Assembly: GCA_000785145.2 (NCBI GenBank)
Contig: JSZA02000047.1
Coordinates: forward strand, 1 to 42,635
From: Candidatus Thiomargarita nelsonii
Lineage (GTDB): Bacteria > Pseudomonadota > Gammaproteobacteria > Beggiatoales > Beggiatoaceae
DNA: 42,635 nucleotides
Direction: 5' to 3'
In this document: positions 7,799-17,062 of the stretch, in pieces
How positions within the stretch are numbered: the first letter of the stretch is position 1
Layout of the letters: each line of letters opens with the position of its first letter
Notes under the pieces: generated by a model
Databases searched by the model: none
The model's input: only the letters and a program-made list of their open reading frames with translations
Told to the model about the DNA's origin: nothing
Program-made: the position numbers and the translations under genes

Positions 7799-9367
7799 AT
7801 GAAAATAACAAAGACTCCCATTATTGATGCCGGCTCACCTCACGCCAAAAGAGAAGAAATTAGGCAATATTTTCATCAAACTTATGATGATTATGAGTCA
7901 CTGTTTACTTGTCTGAAAAATGATGAAGCGTATTATGCTCGCCCTGAGCCTTTGCGCCATCCCTTAATTTTCTATTTTGGACATACTGCCGTAATAAGCT
8001 GAGAGTGGCAAAACAGTGCAGGGACAGCACCGGATAATGTTTTGATTGATGTCAATGGTGGCTTAGTCAAACAAGGCAGAAACCAGCCCTCGGATACTTA
8101 TGGCTGGGACAACGAATATGGCAGATTATTGGTGAGTAATCAATAATTTTTGGCTTTTGTCAAAGATGGGGGATATCAAGATAAAACTTGGTGGACTGAA
8201 GAAGGCTGGCAATGGTAACTGTTAAAAAAGTCTCACTCCCTATTTTTTGGGAAAAAACCGCAGATGGCGATTATCAATATCGCACCTTATGTGAAATTGA
8301 ATGGTATCGTTTGTATGATTTACACGTTGAGCAACTTGACCCTAAACCCGCCAATATCAACTTAGCACATTGGGCCTCATCTTGTCCGGTTAATTTATTT
8401 AAGTTTGGACCATTCGCTGATATCATCGGTAATGTCTGGCAATGGACAGAAACCGCTATAGATGGTTTTGAAGGCTTTGAAGTACACCCAGCTTATGATG
8501 ATTTTTTCAGTGCCCACTTTTGATGGCAAGCACAATCTGATCAAAGGCGGCAGTTGGATTTCAACCGGCAATGAAACCATACGTGAATCACGCTACGCTT
8601 TTCGTCGTCATTTTTATCAACAGGCGGGATTTCGATATATCGAATCAAACACCAAAATCTCTCAAGATTTTAATGCCTACGAAACCGATGAACTCATTTC
8701 ACAATATTTAGAATTTCACTACGGAGATGAATATTTTGGCGTACCCAACTATCCCAAAGCCTGTGTTGAGATTATTTTTAAATTGCTAGGTGATAACAAC
8801 CCGTGTCGCCGAGCCTTGGACATCGGTTGTGCGGTTGGACGCAGCAGCTTTGAACTGGCGCGTCAATTTGACTTTGTAGATGCCGTCGATTTTTCAACTC
8901 GATTTATTCGTAATGCCCTCAATTTGCGTACATACGGTGAAGTGAAATATGCTGATTTACGATTGAGTGATAAAGTGAATAACATCGAATTGACGCAAGG
9001 TGATGCTTGTAATCTCAAGGACAAATATAACAACTATGATTTAGTGTTTGCCGGCAATCTGATTGATCGTTTATATGAGCCGAAAAAATTCTTGACTGAG
9101 ATGGCTAAACGGATTAATATCGGTGGCTTGTTAGTGATTGCATCACCTTATACTTGGTTGGAGGCGTACACCCAAAAAGAACAGTGGTTAGGTGGATTTA
9201 AACAAAATGGTGAAAACTTGACGACTTATGATGGTTTAGAACGCCTCTTGTCTGCCCATTTTGAAGCGGTTAGTGAGCCACAGGATGTGCCATTTGTGAT
9301 TCGTGAAACCGCACGCAAGTTTCAACATACAGTCGCTCAATTATCGGTCTGGCGACGTTGCGCTTGA
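7799..9367 (+). pseudogene. ovoA: ovoA remnant (5-histidylcysteine sulfoxide synthase / methyltransferase)
   Basis: Pieces of OvoA, the first enzyme of ovothiol biosynthesis, occur in order. The N-terminal DinB-like start (RHPLIFYFGHTAV) ends at a stop at 8000. The FGE-sulfatase-like domain follows as fragments (TYGWDNEYGR, FVKDGGYQDKTWWTEEGWQW, YRTLCEIEWYRL, GNVWQWTETAIDGFEGFEVHP, KGGSWISTGNE). The C-terminal SAM methyltransferase (LDIGCAVGRSSFELAR, QGDACNLK, AGNLIDRLY, PYTWLE, FQHTVAQLSVWRR) is intact from about 8520. Stops at 8000, 8144 and 8217, a frameshift near 8520 and at least two internal deletions destroy it. The iron-binding part of the first domain is missing, so sulfoxide synthase activity should be lost. 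A stand-alone methyltransferase fragment could still be made. Confidence 0.8.
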
Positions 9368-9402
9368 AACCCCTATATTTATAACGGAAAAAGGAGACAA
9401 TT

Positions 9403-10263
9403 ATGCACCTATCGCGTTTAGATAACGAAGTCATCTTCAAAAAAGCCTTTACTGACAAACTCGTCTTCACTCAATTTGTCAAAGACGTGATTGGTATTGA
9501 TATCAAAGTCGGCAAAATCGAAACCGAAAAACGTTTTAAACCGAAAATTTGTATCCGCGATACCGCATACATTGATTTTGCCTACGATATTTTTGCCGAA
9601 TCGACTGATGAAAGAGTGATTGTGGAAATTCAGCGCGTCAACTATGACTATAATTTTGACCGCTTTTTGCATTATCACACGATGGCGATTGCCGAACTTC
9701 AGCGCAGTGCGACTGATTACAAAATCAAGCCAACGGTTTATACGATTGTGGTTTTGACGGCATCGGCTACCATAGAAGACAAAGACGGTGAAGAAGTTTC
9801 GGATGATGTCCTCATTTCATATGTTAATCCCCGCAATCGGAAAGGTAAAGTTGTCAACCTTTACGGGCACCAACTGATTTTCCTCAATCCGAATTTTAAG
9901 AATGACGACACGCCGCCAAGTCTCAAAGATTGGTTTGATTTAATCAATGAATCCATTGATAACCCAGAAAAGCCATCGCTTAATCTGAAAAACAAAGCGA
10001 TAAAAAAGGTTGTCAAACTGATAGAAGAGGACAACCTAACGCCAGAGGAGAGAAAGGCTGCCAAAATCGCCGTGGCTACCGAAAAGACACGTCTGTTGGT
10101 GGAAAGAAAGGCTGAAGCAAAAGGGCGCCAGGAAGAAAAATTGGAAATGGCTCAAAAAATGATAGTCAAGGGTTTTGATATCGAAACGATTTCTGAAATG
10201 ACGGGGCTTGATGTCGAAACGCTCAATCAACTTGAAAAGGAATCATACGTGGGAGATGTTTAA
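9403..10263 (+). CDS. Rpn-family PD-(D/E)XK nuclease / putative transposase
   Basis: A 286-residue protein of the recombination-promoting nuclease (RpnA/YhgA-like, PDDEXK) family. The catalytic core is visible as AYIDFAYDIF followed by RVIVEIQR (about 72-86), which matches D...(E)xQ in these nucleases. The start MHLSRLDNEVIFKKAFTD is typical of the family. The C-terminal third is a Lys/Glu-rich helix ending in a short helix-turn-helix-like tail (GFDIETISEMTGLDVETLNQL) common in Rpn proteins. AAGGAG lies 9 nt before the ATG. It follows the ovoA remnant by 36 bp on the same strand. Rpn proteins act in RecA-independent recombination or phage defence, and the role here is unknown. Confidence 0.75.
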   Translation: MHLSRLDNEVIFKKAFTDKLVFTQFVKDVIGIDIKVGKIETEKRFKPKICIRDTAYIDFAYDIFAESTDERVIVEIQRVNYDYNFDRFLHYHTMAIAELQRSATDYKIKPTVYTIVVLTASATIEDKDGEEVSDDVLISYVNPRNRKGKVVNLYGHQLIFLNPNFKNDDTPPSLKDWFDLINESIDNPEKPSLNLKNKAIKKVVKLIEEDNLTPEERKAAKIAVATEKTRLLVERKAEAKGRQEEKLEMAQKMIVKGFDIETISEMTGLDVETLNQLEKESYVGDV

Positions 10264-10301
10264 AAAAAGCTTGGGTGGCTAGTACGCTGTCACATAAGTT
10301 A

Positions 10302-10360
10302 TTGGAGTACAAAGCTTTAGCTTTGTACTGTCTGACAAAGCTAAAGCTTTGTACTCCAAC
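10302..10360. repeat. TTGGAGTACAAAGCTTTAGC palindrome
   Basis: Two inverted copies of TTGGAGTACAAAGCTTTAGC around a short centre. The rest of the 10264-10553 gap holds a weakly protein-like stretch (frame reading AYTPFRTDQSKYRMPLQV at about 10430-10530, with an upstream in-frame stop) that may be a gene remnant. Confidence 0.75.
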
Positions 10361-10553
10361 ACTAATAACAAAAGTCAATCTGGCTCATATTCACATCGTC
10401 AGAACTTAGCGAAATTATTAGAATAATTAATCGCCTATACCCCTTTTAGAACAGATCAATCTAAATATAGAATGCCTTTACAAGTCATAACCGCTGAGGA
10501 ATATCGCTATAATGCTTTTGCCTTCTGATGCAACATACTAAGTACCAAATCAT

Positions 10554-11276
10554 TTATTCAATAATACTATCAGTATTAACCGTTTGCAGCCGCAGTCTAT
10601 CCACATTATGAATGTGGACAGTCCGACCTTTCACAGTAATCAAACCTTCCCGATTGAGACGATGTAAAATACGGGAGAAGGTTTCTGGCTTAATGGATAG
10701 GCGGGATGCAATCACATGTTTAGGAATAGAAAAATTAAATTCATAAACATTGCTATGCTCACCAGGTACTTGATAAAGTAAATAATTCACCAAACGATGC
10801 GTGGCATTTTGTAGGGTTAAGTTATCAATTTCGTTGATCCACATACGGAGACGCTGGCTCATGTAAGACATGAGCTGAAAACAAGTAGCAGAAGACTCCT
10901 TGAGGATATCTATAAATATCTTATTTTCAAAACTTAATAATACACTAGAATTAATAGACTGTGCGCTGACTGGATAAATGGACTTAGGCAGAAATATGAT
11001 GGCTTCAGCGAAAGTCTGCCCCGGTAAAATCACTTCAAATACTTTTTCGGCGCCTTCCAGAGACAGACGAAGCAATTTAATATGCCCCTCTTTGAGCATA
11101 AAAAAATGCTCAGTTCGTTGCCCCTGTTTAAATAGGTATTCTCCATCTTCTAACTGAATTTGGCGTACACTCTGTTTGATCCGCGCTAATTGTTGATCGT
11201 TAAGACAAGAAAATAAATATATTTGTCGTAATTCTTGCTCAGTTGTTAATGTGTCAGGATACGATTGGTATTGCAT
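10554..11276 (-). CDS. dnr: Crp/Fnr-family regulator, DNR-like (NO-responsive)
   Basis: A 240-residue regulator with an N-terminal cyclic-nucleotide-binding-like beta roll (DGEYLFKQGQRTEHFFMLKEGHIKLLR, then GAEKVFEVILPGQTFAEAIIF), a long dimerisation helix (RLRMWINEIDNLTLQNATHRLVNYLL) and a C-terminal winged HTH with recognition helix SIKPETFSRILHRL. The GQTFAEA and NATHR..NYL blocks and the S.KPETFSR helix are those of DNR/NnrR-type regulators. It has no N-terminal Fe-S cysteine cluster, so an FNR-type oxygen sensor is unlikely. The family controls nir and nor genes in response to NO. A perfect TTGAT-N4-ATCAA dyad lies upstream of its own start, suggesting autoregulation or control by FNR. 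Likely targets are norCB and nirN in this window. Confidence 0.82.
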   Translation of the reverse strand: MQYQSYPDTLTTEQELRQIYLFSCLNDQQLARIKQSVRQIQLEDGEYLFKQGQRTEHFFMLKEGHIKLLRLSLEGAEKVFEVILPGQTFAEAIIFLPKSIYPVSAQSINSSVLLSFENKIFIDILKESSATCFQLMSYMSQRLRMWINEIDNLTLQNATHRLVNYLLYQVPGEHSNVYEFNFSIPKHVIASRLSIKPETFSRILHRLNREGLITVKGRTVHIHNVDRLRLQTVNTDSIIE

Positions 11277-11316
11277 AATTAATCATCTCTTCAGGCTACA
11301 TAGAATCCACTTTTGT

Positions 11317-11330
11317 TTGATCTTAATCAA
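11317..11330. promoter_or_regulatory. FNR/DNR-type box upstream of dnr-like gene
   Basis: TTGATCTTAATCAA is a perfect TTGAT-N4-ATCAA dyad centred about 47 bp upstream of the dnr-like start codon (minus strand). This matches the FNR/DNR consensus, but the transcription start is not known. Confidence 0.75.
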
Positions 11331-11388
11331 TGACGATTTTACTATAATACATTTATTCCCATTTTTATCAATAGACAAATATCGGTGG

Positions 11389-11492
11389 ATTAAGCGATAG
11401 CGTATCCACCCTACATGTACAAATTCATCCTACGTCACAAAACTTTTGCCAGAATTCACCTAGTTATATCCAAGATAAATCTTGGACTCCAA
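11389..11492. repeat. Two short palindromes (GGATTAAGCGATAGCGTATCC; CCAAGATAAATCTTGG)
   Basis: The first, near 11394-11418, recurs inverted at 14612-14638 as GGATACGCTATCGCTTAATCC. The second, 11468-11492, belongs to the GTCCAAGAT family. Both lie between the dnr box and the TPR gene. Confidence 0.65.
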
Positions 11493-11522
11493 AATTAAAA
11501 ATAAAAAACCAAAAGGTTAATT

Positions 11523-12749
11523 ATGAGTAAACAAGATAAACGTGTTGACGAATTGTTTGCCCTATTTAATAAAGCTGTGGAAGCTTTCCAACAGGCTCAA
11601 TTTAAGGAAGCCAGTGAATTTTTTAGTGTTTATGCCAATGGTTTAGACAAACTGATTGCTGAAGGGTTGAGTAATTGGCGGCCCGATCTCGCCGGTTCGC
11701 GGATGAACTTAGGAATTTGCTTTTCTGAACTCGGCGACTTGAAAGCAGCGCGTGGCGAGTTAGAGGCCAGCCTGAGTCTGTATCAAGAGTTGATTGACAC
11801 CGAGGCACGTCACGAGTTGCGGCCCTCTCTCGCCAGAACGCGCATGATCTTAGGAAACTGCCTAAGAAACATCGGCGACTTGAATGCGGCGCGTGGCGAG
11901 TTAGAGGCCAGCCTGAATTTGTATCAACATTTGGTTGATAGCGATGCACGTCACGATTTGCGGCCCTCTCTCGCCGGAACGCGCATGAACTTAGGAATCT
12001 GCCTAAGAAACATCGGCGACTTAAATGCGGCGCGTAGCGAGTTAGAGGCCAGCCTGACTCTGTATCAAGACTTGGTTGACACCGATGCACGTCACGAGTT
12101 GCTGCCAGAACTCGCCGGAACGCGCATGATCTTAGGAAACTGCCTAAGAAACATCGGCGACTTGAATGCGGCGCGTGGCGAGTATGAGGCCAGCCTGAGT
12201 CTGTATCAAGACTTGGTTGACACCAAGGCACGTCACGAGTTCCAGCCCTCTCTCGCCGGAACGCACATGATCTTAGGAAACTGCCTAAGAAACCTCGGCG
12301 ACTTGAATGCAGCGCGTGGCGAGTATGAAGCCAGCCTGAGTCTGTATCAACACTTGGTTGATACCGAGGCACGTCACGAGTTGCGGCCAGAGTTCGCCCT
12401 CACGCGCATGAACTTAGGAAATTGCCTTTCTGAACTCGGCGACTTGAATGCGGCGCGTGGCGAGTTAGAGGCCAGCCTGAGTTTGTATCAAGACTTGATT
12501 GAGACCGAGGCACGTCACGATTTGCGGGCCTTTCTCGCCCAAACGCGCATGAACTTAGGACTCTGCCTCAGAAATATCGGCGACTTGAAAGGGGCGCGTG
12601 ACGAGTATGAGGCGAGCCTGAGTCTGTATCAACATTTGGTTGACAGCGAGGCACGTCACGATTTGCGGCCCTCTCTCGCCAGAACGCGCATGAACTTGGG
12701 AATCTGCCTAAAAAAGCTCGGCGATGCCACTGAAACGGATGATTTATAA
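11523..12749 (+). CDS. TPR-type repeat protein with seven near-identical 47-residue units
   Basis: A 408-residue cytoplasmic protein. After about 55 residues it consists of seven full copies and one partial copy of a 47-residue unit whose core (R-M-N/I-L-G-x-C-L...L/I-G-D-L-N-A-A-R-G-E-x-E-A-S-L-S-L-Y-Q) is a tetratricopeptide pair of helices followed by a 13-residue linker (DTEARHELRPS). The units are almost identical at DNA level (141-bp period), which points to recent expansion or gene conversion. There is no signal peptide or catalytic domain, so it is presumably a protein-interaction scaffold. The ATG at 11523 follows AAAAGGTT. A palindrome at 12762-12778 just after the stop may end transcription. 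Confidence 0.8.
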   Translation: MSKQDKRVDELFALFNKAVEAFQQAQFKEASEFFSVYANGLDKLIAEGLSNWRPDLAGSRMNLGICFSELGDLKAARGELEASLSLYQELIDTEARHELRPSLARTRMILGNCLRNIGDLNAARGELEASLNLYQHLVDSDARHDLRPSLAGTRMNLGICLRNIGDLNAARSELEASLTLYQDLVDTDARHELLPELAGTRMILGNCLRNIGDLNAARGEYEASLSLYQDLVDTKARHEFQPSLAGTHMILGNCLRNLGDLNAARGEYEASLSLYQHLVDTEARHELRPEFALTRMNLGNCLSELGDLNAARGELEASLSLYQDLIETEARHDLRAFLAQTRMNLGLCLRNIGDLKGARDEYEASLSLYQHLVDSEARHDLRPSLARTRMNLGICLKKLGDATETDDL

Positions 12750-12761
12750 ATTTTGCCCTCA

Positions 12762-12778
12762 GAGGTTTTCAAAACCTC
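12762..12778. terminator. Hairpin GAGGTTTTCAAAACCTC after TPR gene
   Basis: A perfect 8-bp stem around one base, 13 bp after the TPR stop. There is no T-run, so it is a weak or bidirectional terminator candidate, or simply a repeat. Confidence 0.35.
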
Positions 12779-12825
12779 GGAGGTCTGGCCAAACTATTGG
12801 TAATCCATACAAACCAATGGAAGTA

Positions 12826-13693
12826 TTAAGCTTTAAAAGTCAGCACCGGTTTAAGATGTGCCACCACGCTAACCATCTCAGCCGCTACTTGAGCCTCAAT
12901 CACCGGCTGAATCGGTTTATAGGCAGCAGGGGCTTCCTCAATTCGCCGCTCCTCTCGCAGCGTAATACAATCCACGCCAATTAATCCTAAGCTTTCTTCA
13001 CTTTTATCGGCCCCTTTACGGTTAAGTGAAAAGCGTGAACGCAACCGCCCTGCACCGTGAGAGGCTGAACTGAGGAAATATGGGTTTCCTTTTCCAATCA
13101 ATGATTCACAAAACCATAATTAGCGGCGGTTGCTTCGGCTTGTAAATAATCGTTGATCATCTCCGGATCGGCTAGGGGGAAGAGGCCCGATTGAGGATAA
13201 AGCTGTTGTTGAGGCCATGTTGATTTAGCCTTATCTCGCCACACTCCCCCAATATATTTACCGATATTTCGTGAACCGGAGTGAATCATAAAGGCTAATT
13301 GCCCTTCTTTCACGCCCAAATTCGATCAAGGGATAAATCCGCGACATGCAAACGCATTCCACAATTAATATCGGTACCAACCGCAGCCGGGATAAGCATA
13401 CCTTCTGTTTCTAGGATCGAACCGATAGCAACACCGCTATCCCCCGGATGAAAATCGGGAGTGGCGCAACATTTATTGACCTGTCCACCAGCAGGATGAG
13501 AGGCATTAGCCAAATTAGCTAATTGCAACAATGCTTTAGCTTCGAGTGGTAAACTATCGGGGAGTAAAACTTCCGCCGCAGGTGCCTCATGAGAATTTTT
13601 GAGACAGACTGAATAAATATGATTGTCATAAGTGACATCAAGTCCCCGTCGCGCCAAGGCACGAAGGAGCCGGTTAAGATTTTTCGACGGCAT
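12826..13693 (-). pseudogene. rtcB: rtcB remnant (RNA-splicing ligase family)
   Basis: Three pieces of an RtcB-family protein lie in order but in different frames. The first is an N-terminal 127 residues including CCATPDFHPGDSGVAIGS and VGTDINCGMRLH. The second is a middle piece with FMIHSGSRNIGKYIG. The third is the C-terminal HGAGRLRSRFS, then LGLIGVDCITLREERRIEEAP and the family ending VVAHLKPVLTFKA. RtcB joins 2',3'-cyclic phosphate and 5'-OH RNA ends using a GTP-charged histidine and manganese. Sequence between the first and second pieces, which should hold metal ligands, is deleted, and a second break lies near 13100. Overall length is about 290 codons against the usual 370-480. No rtcA is seen. 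Confidence 0.75.
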
Positions 13694-13817
13694 AAAGAAC
13701 CTTTGGGGGGTAAATTACCCCCAAACAATGTGGAAAATTAAAAATCGTAGTTCAGCAGCCGCGATTTGGGATATTATAACTCTTAGTTCTACGTTTTTTG
13801 ATCTTGACATCAAAAGC

Positions 13818-13966
13818 ACTTGGAGTCCAAAGCTTTAGCTTTGGACTGGATGCGGCTCCTCCAAAGCTAAAGCTTTGGACTCCAACAGCACTTGGAGTCC
13901 AAAGCTTTAGCTTTGGACTGGATGCGGCTCGTCCAAAGCTAAAGCTTTGGACTCCAACAGCATTTG
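13818..13966. repeat. Tandem 72-bp units of the TTGGAGTCCAAAGCTTTAGC palindrome
   Basis: Two consecutive units, each made of TTGGAGTCCAAAGCTTTAGC, a short GGATGCGGCTC centre and the inverted arm, with a third degraded start at about 13958. Internal symmetry rather than regular spacers distinguishes this from a CRISPR array. A separate GGGGGGTAAATTACCCCC hairpin lies near 13706. Confidence 0.8.
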
Positions 13967-14155
13967 GAGTGCATAGCATCCATCGCATAGCTTTTGACCA
14001 ATTTTGGATGTAAGTGTTGATAGACTGACGCACGGGAAAGTATATCAAAACTAACCACTTTCCCATTAATAAACACGGCAAACCATTAAATGGATTTCAA
14101 CTCAAAATTGGTATCATATTAGGCACCAAATAAACAATATAAGCATTTGTGCCAG

Positions 14156-14554
14156 ATGATCAACGAGTATGCGGAGCAGGTGAGTGCAGAAAGGATGATG
14201 ATCAATTGGTATTCTCAGATCATCGAAGAAATTAACGATTCCTATCATTACTCCATTAGAAAATTTCGTCATAAAATTGAAGAATTGAGTAATGATGCCG
14301 CCCCTGCGTCTTTTTCAAACATCGAGAAGCCTTTTGACGCTAAAGAATTGCTCGTGCAAATGAACTATCCGACGACATTAGAAGAAAAAGAGCAGCGTGT
14401 TCAATCATTTGAGGAGATGAAGGCCAAAATTCGTGAACAGGTTGTTAATGTCAAGCACAAGCTTTACGATCTCCGTCAGTCTGCCATCCAGAAGGCGGTT
14501 AAACAAAGCAGCGAATGGAGAAGCATGATGGTGGAGGCGAGCGAGTCAATTTAA
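14156..14554 (+). CDS. Unrecognised alpha-helical protein
   Basis: About 132 residues from the ATG at 14156; a TTG 9 nt upstream is also possible. The sequence is almost entirely predicted helix, with heptad-like hydrophobic spacing in YSQIIEEINDSYHYSIRKF and EQRVQSFEEMKAKIREQVVN. There is no signal peptide, membrane segment or recognisable catalytic motif. It may be the C-terminal fragment of a larger coiled-coil protein. It is followed directly by a good intrinsic terminator, which supports real expression. Function unknown. Confidence 0.4.
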   Translation: MINEYAEQVSAERMMINWYSQIIEEINDSYHYSIRKFRHKIEELSNDAAPASFSNIEKPFDAKELLVQMNYPTTLEEKEQRVQSFEEMKAKIREQVVNVKHKLYDLRQSAIQKAVKQSSEWRSMMVEASESI

Positions 14555-14560
14555 TTTAAA

Positions 14561-14592
14561 AATCCTATTTATTGAAGAAATAGGATTTTTTA
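14561..14592 (+). terminator. Intrinsic terminator
   Basis: Stem AATCCTATTT / AAATAGGATT with a 7-nt loop, followed by a T-run, starting 6 bp after the preceding stop codon. Confidence 0.75.
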
Positions 14593-14640
14593 AAAAGTGC
14601 AGGAAGGCGGATACGCTATCGCTTAATCCACCCTACATAT

Positions 14641-14795
14641 CAATGCCATTAAGTTAAGCCGAAAATGAACGTTCCGTTACTTCGTTTCAGACCTACGAGG
14701 AGACCAATACATCGCAGATCCTTGTAAACATTCATAAAAAATAACCTACGATGTTTTGGCAACCTGCTCCTGTTTGTCTTAACTTAATGGCATTG
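14641..14795. mobile_element. MITE, CAATGCC family, 155 bp, with 11-bp target duplication
   Basis: The ends CAATGCCATTAAGTTAAG and CTTAACTTAATGGCATTG are identical to the 6991 copy, but the interior is unrelated. Perfect direct repeats ACCCTACATAT flank it (14630-14640 and 14796-14806). It has inserted into the GGATACGCTATCGCTTAATCC repeat. No ORF is present. Confidence 0.82.
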
Positions 14796-14870
14796 ACCCT
14801 ACATATAGTATTTATCAATATATCTCGTATTATGCTAGGGTATTATTCGTCAAATAACTGATGAGAAACC

Positions 14871-15060
14871 ATGTATCCACGCCATAGCGAAACCTTACTC
14901 AAAGAACTACTAGACGAGTTCCGCATTTTATACCGGTCCGAGGCAGGCCGGCAAAACCACATTGGGTCGTCTAGTCTTCTACACGGGTTCAAGATTACTG
15001 CCATTTAGCCGCGAAGAAAAACCGTATTATGCTATTCCGTTATCGGTGTTATGGTCGTAG
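14871..15060 (+). pseudogene. DUF4143-type AAA ATPase remnant with large internal deletion
   Basis: The start MYPRHSETLLKELLDEFRIL is followed, after a one-base frame change, by the Walker A stretch TGPRQAGKTTLGRL. It then jumps directly to FYTGSRLLPFSREEKPYYAI and ends PLSVLW, which is the usual C-terminal motif of DUF4143 ATPases. About 300 residues between P-loop and C-terminus are missing. A related but distinct ATPase begins at 41760. Confidence 0.65.
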
Positions 15061-15090
15061 CTATTTTTTGAAAAAATAGGATTTGTTCTC

Positions 15091-15250
15091 GCGCTCCGCG
15101 CTCATCGAGCCGACACAAGTTTTTTTAAGGAGTCCAAGATTTATCTTGGGCGCCTCGTCCAAAATAAATTTTGGACTCGCGGAGTCCAAGATTTATCTTG
15201 GACGCCTCGTCCAAAATGGACTTGTGTATAACGATGAGCGCTCCGCGTCC
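15091..15250. repeat. Nested inverted repeats before the radical SAM gene
   Basis: An outer pair GCGCTCCGCGCTCATCG / CGATGAGCGCTCCGCG encloses ACACAAGT/ACTTGTGT, which in turn encloses several GTCCAAGATTTATCTTGGAC-type dyads. The right edge lies only 17 bp before the radical SAM start codon. Confidence 0.75.
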
Positions 15251-15266
15251 TGTAAGGAGAAAAAGC

Positions 15267-17062
15267 ATGGAACTCAAAAAGCCCATTCATTTACTCTATG
15301 CGCCCACGATTTTTGTAATATGAGTTGTCAATATTGCTATTTGGGGCAGCTAACAGAAGAGAAAATAGATAATCAGAAAGTGATTAATACTCTTCAAGTG
15401 ACTTTGGATAAACTCTTAGCATACGGATATTTGCCCTTTAATTTATCATTTCATGGTGGCGAAGTCACCACTTTACCGAGTCACACTTTAGATGCCCTGT
15501 TTGCCATTGCTAAAAGCCATTATGCACATTATGGCGAACAAATTAGCCAATTAGGTTTTAAAGTCAATCCCTTGCATATCAAAACCAATTTGCTGAATTT
15601 TAAGAAACATGAAGATATTTTTAAAAAATATCAAATTTCTATCAGCGGCAGCGTGGATTTACCTTTGCAACTTCATGACAAATATCGGCGAGATAAAAAC
15701 GGCAATAGTACACTGGCTCGCATTATCGCTAATCTCAAACGTTTGGCGCATTATCCTTATAATAAAAAAATTTCCTGTGTGGTGCCTCGTCAACATTTGC
15801 AGATGGTTGATGCTTTTATTGCTGATATAAAATTTCTGCATGATGACTTATGTTTGGATATGAGCCGATTTAATATCATGTTTGGCTTTGAATTTGTACA
15901 CGGCACTGAAATGTTATCTGATGAGGAACAGGTGACGTTTTATCAGAAAATCAAAGCCGCCTTTATGGGCACCAGCTTGGAAAATGCCTTTAAAACAGAA
16001 TGGTTTAAAGAATTTACGCCAGAATTTTGTTGTTCGGCGATGAATTGTGGCAATAAGTTTTTTCTGTTGCAGAGTAATGGTGATGTCTATTCTTGCCCCA
16101 GAGGACAATCTTCGCCGCAATATCGCTATGGCAATGTGTTTGAAGATGAGATTGAGGCTATTATTGATAACGGCTGGAAAGTGATTGAACGCAATGAAAA
16201 TCGTTTGGAATTGGATGATGATTGTTTGCAATGCGCTTATATCAGCTATTGTCATGCGGGTTGTACCTTTGTCAGAGAAGCCGCCCATTTAAGAAAAAGT
16301 TATACCTGCAAATTGCAAAAAGCACTTTATCAAGATAATCCCGACAAATACCCACCATTTTCTGATAGGCAGCGCCGTGCTTATATCAAGCCATTTTTGT
16401 TACATAATAATATTAAAAAGCTTAAAGAGACTTATCCAGCAAAACAGTCTTACATCACAAGCGAATTATTTGATGACGAAAATAGTTTGAGTGCATTGAT
16501 AGCCAAAGATAAAATATTGAGCCAATTGTATAGCCCAGAACTGTTTTTCCTCAAAGTCGATGGCACTACCTATTTTCTCAAATCGGCTATCTTAAAAACA
16601 GAAAGCGATATTGAATTGTTGGACAATCAAAGTGAGATTATTTTAGGCGTGAGAGAAGATATTTTTGCGCTGGCTTGTTCAGTCAATAATTATGTCCATA
16701 TCATGCTGTTAAGAGATACCCCTGTCGTTTATGGTGATGAAAACCGCAAAAAGCAGGCACATATTTTTGATTATTCCATCTATAAAAATGCTTTGATTGC
16801 CCAATCTAAACACGGGTATTATACTTTTGATATTTCGACTATCATTAGATTACATGCCCCTTTATATTTGCCGGGTGTACGCAATAATTTATTTTTTACC
16901 ACGAAAGCGCTTCGCGCATATCATTATGAAAAGCACCATAAAAATGCTTTTTATCATATCCAAGCGATTAACTTACCTTTTCAGAATTTGGAATTTATCT
17001 GGAAAGGTGGTGAGTACAACTATGAATTTGCAACTCAAATCACTCAAGCCTCGCTTGAATAG
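15267..17062 (+). CDS. Radical SAM/SPASM protein (peptide- or protein-modifying type)
   Basis: The radical SAM cluster motif CNMSCQYC (CxxxCxxC) lies near the N-terminus, followed by the GGE-like SFHGGEVT. A SPASM/twitch domain with paired cysteine sets (CCSAMNCGNKFFLLQSNGDVYSCPRG and CLQCAYISYCHAGC...YTCKL) should bind auxiliary Fe-S clusters. About 200 further residues form an unrecognised C-terminal domain. Such enzymes mature sulfatases or ribosomal peptides. The ATG at 15267 has an ideal AAGGAG site, but its frame stops after 18 codons. The main frame joins after a one-base change near codon 8 (KKPIH to FTLCAHDFC). Without that, initiation would have to occur inside the upstream repeat. 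The next gene overlaps its 3' end by 41 nt. Confidence 0.7.

Noticed and set aside
11623..12372. 249-residue minus-strand ORF opposite the TPR gene
   Set aside because: It is the antisense of the repeated TPR units; its own repeats follow from the 141-bp period and match no family.
13818..13966. Possible CRISPR array
   Set aside because: The units are themselves palindromic with near-identical centres and only two copies; there are no unique spacers and no cas genes.
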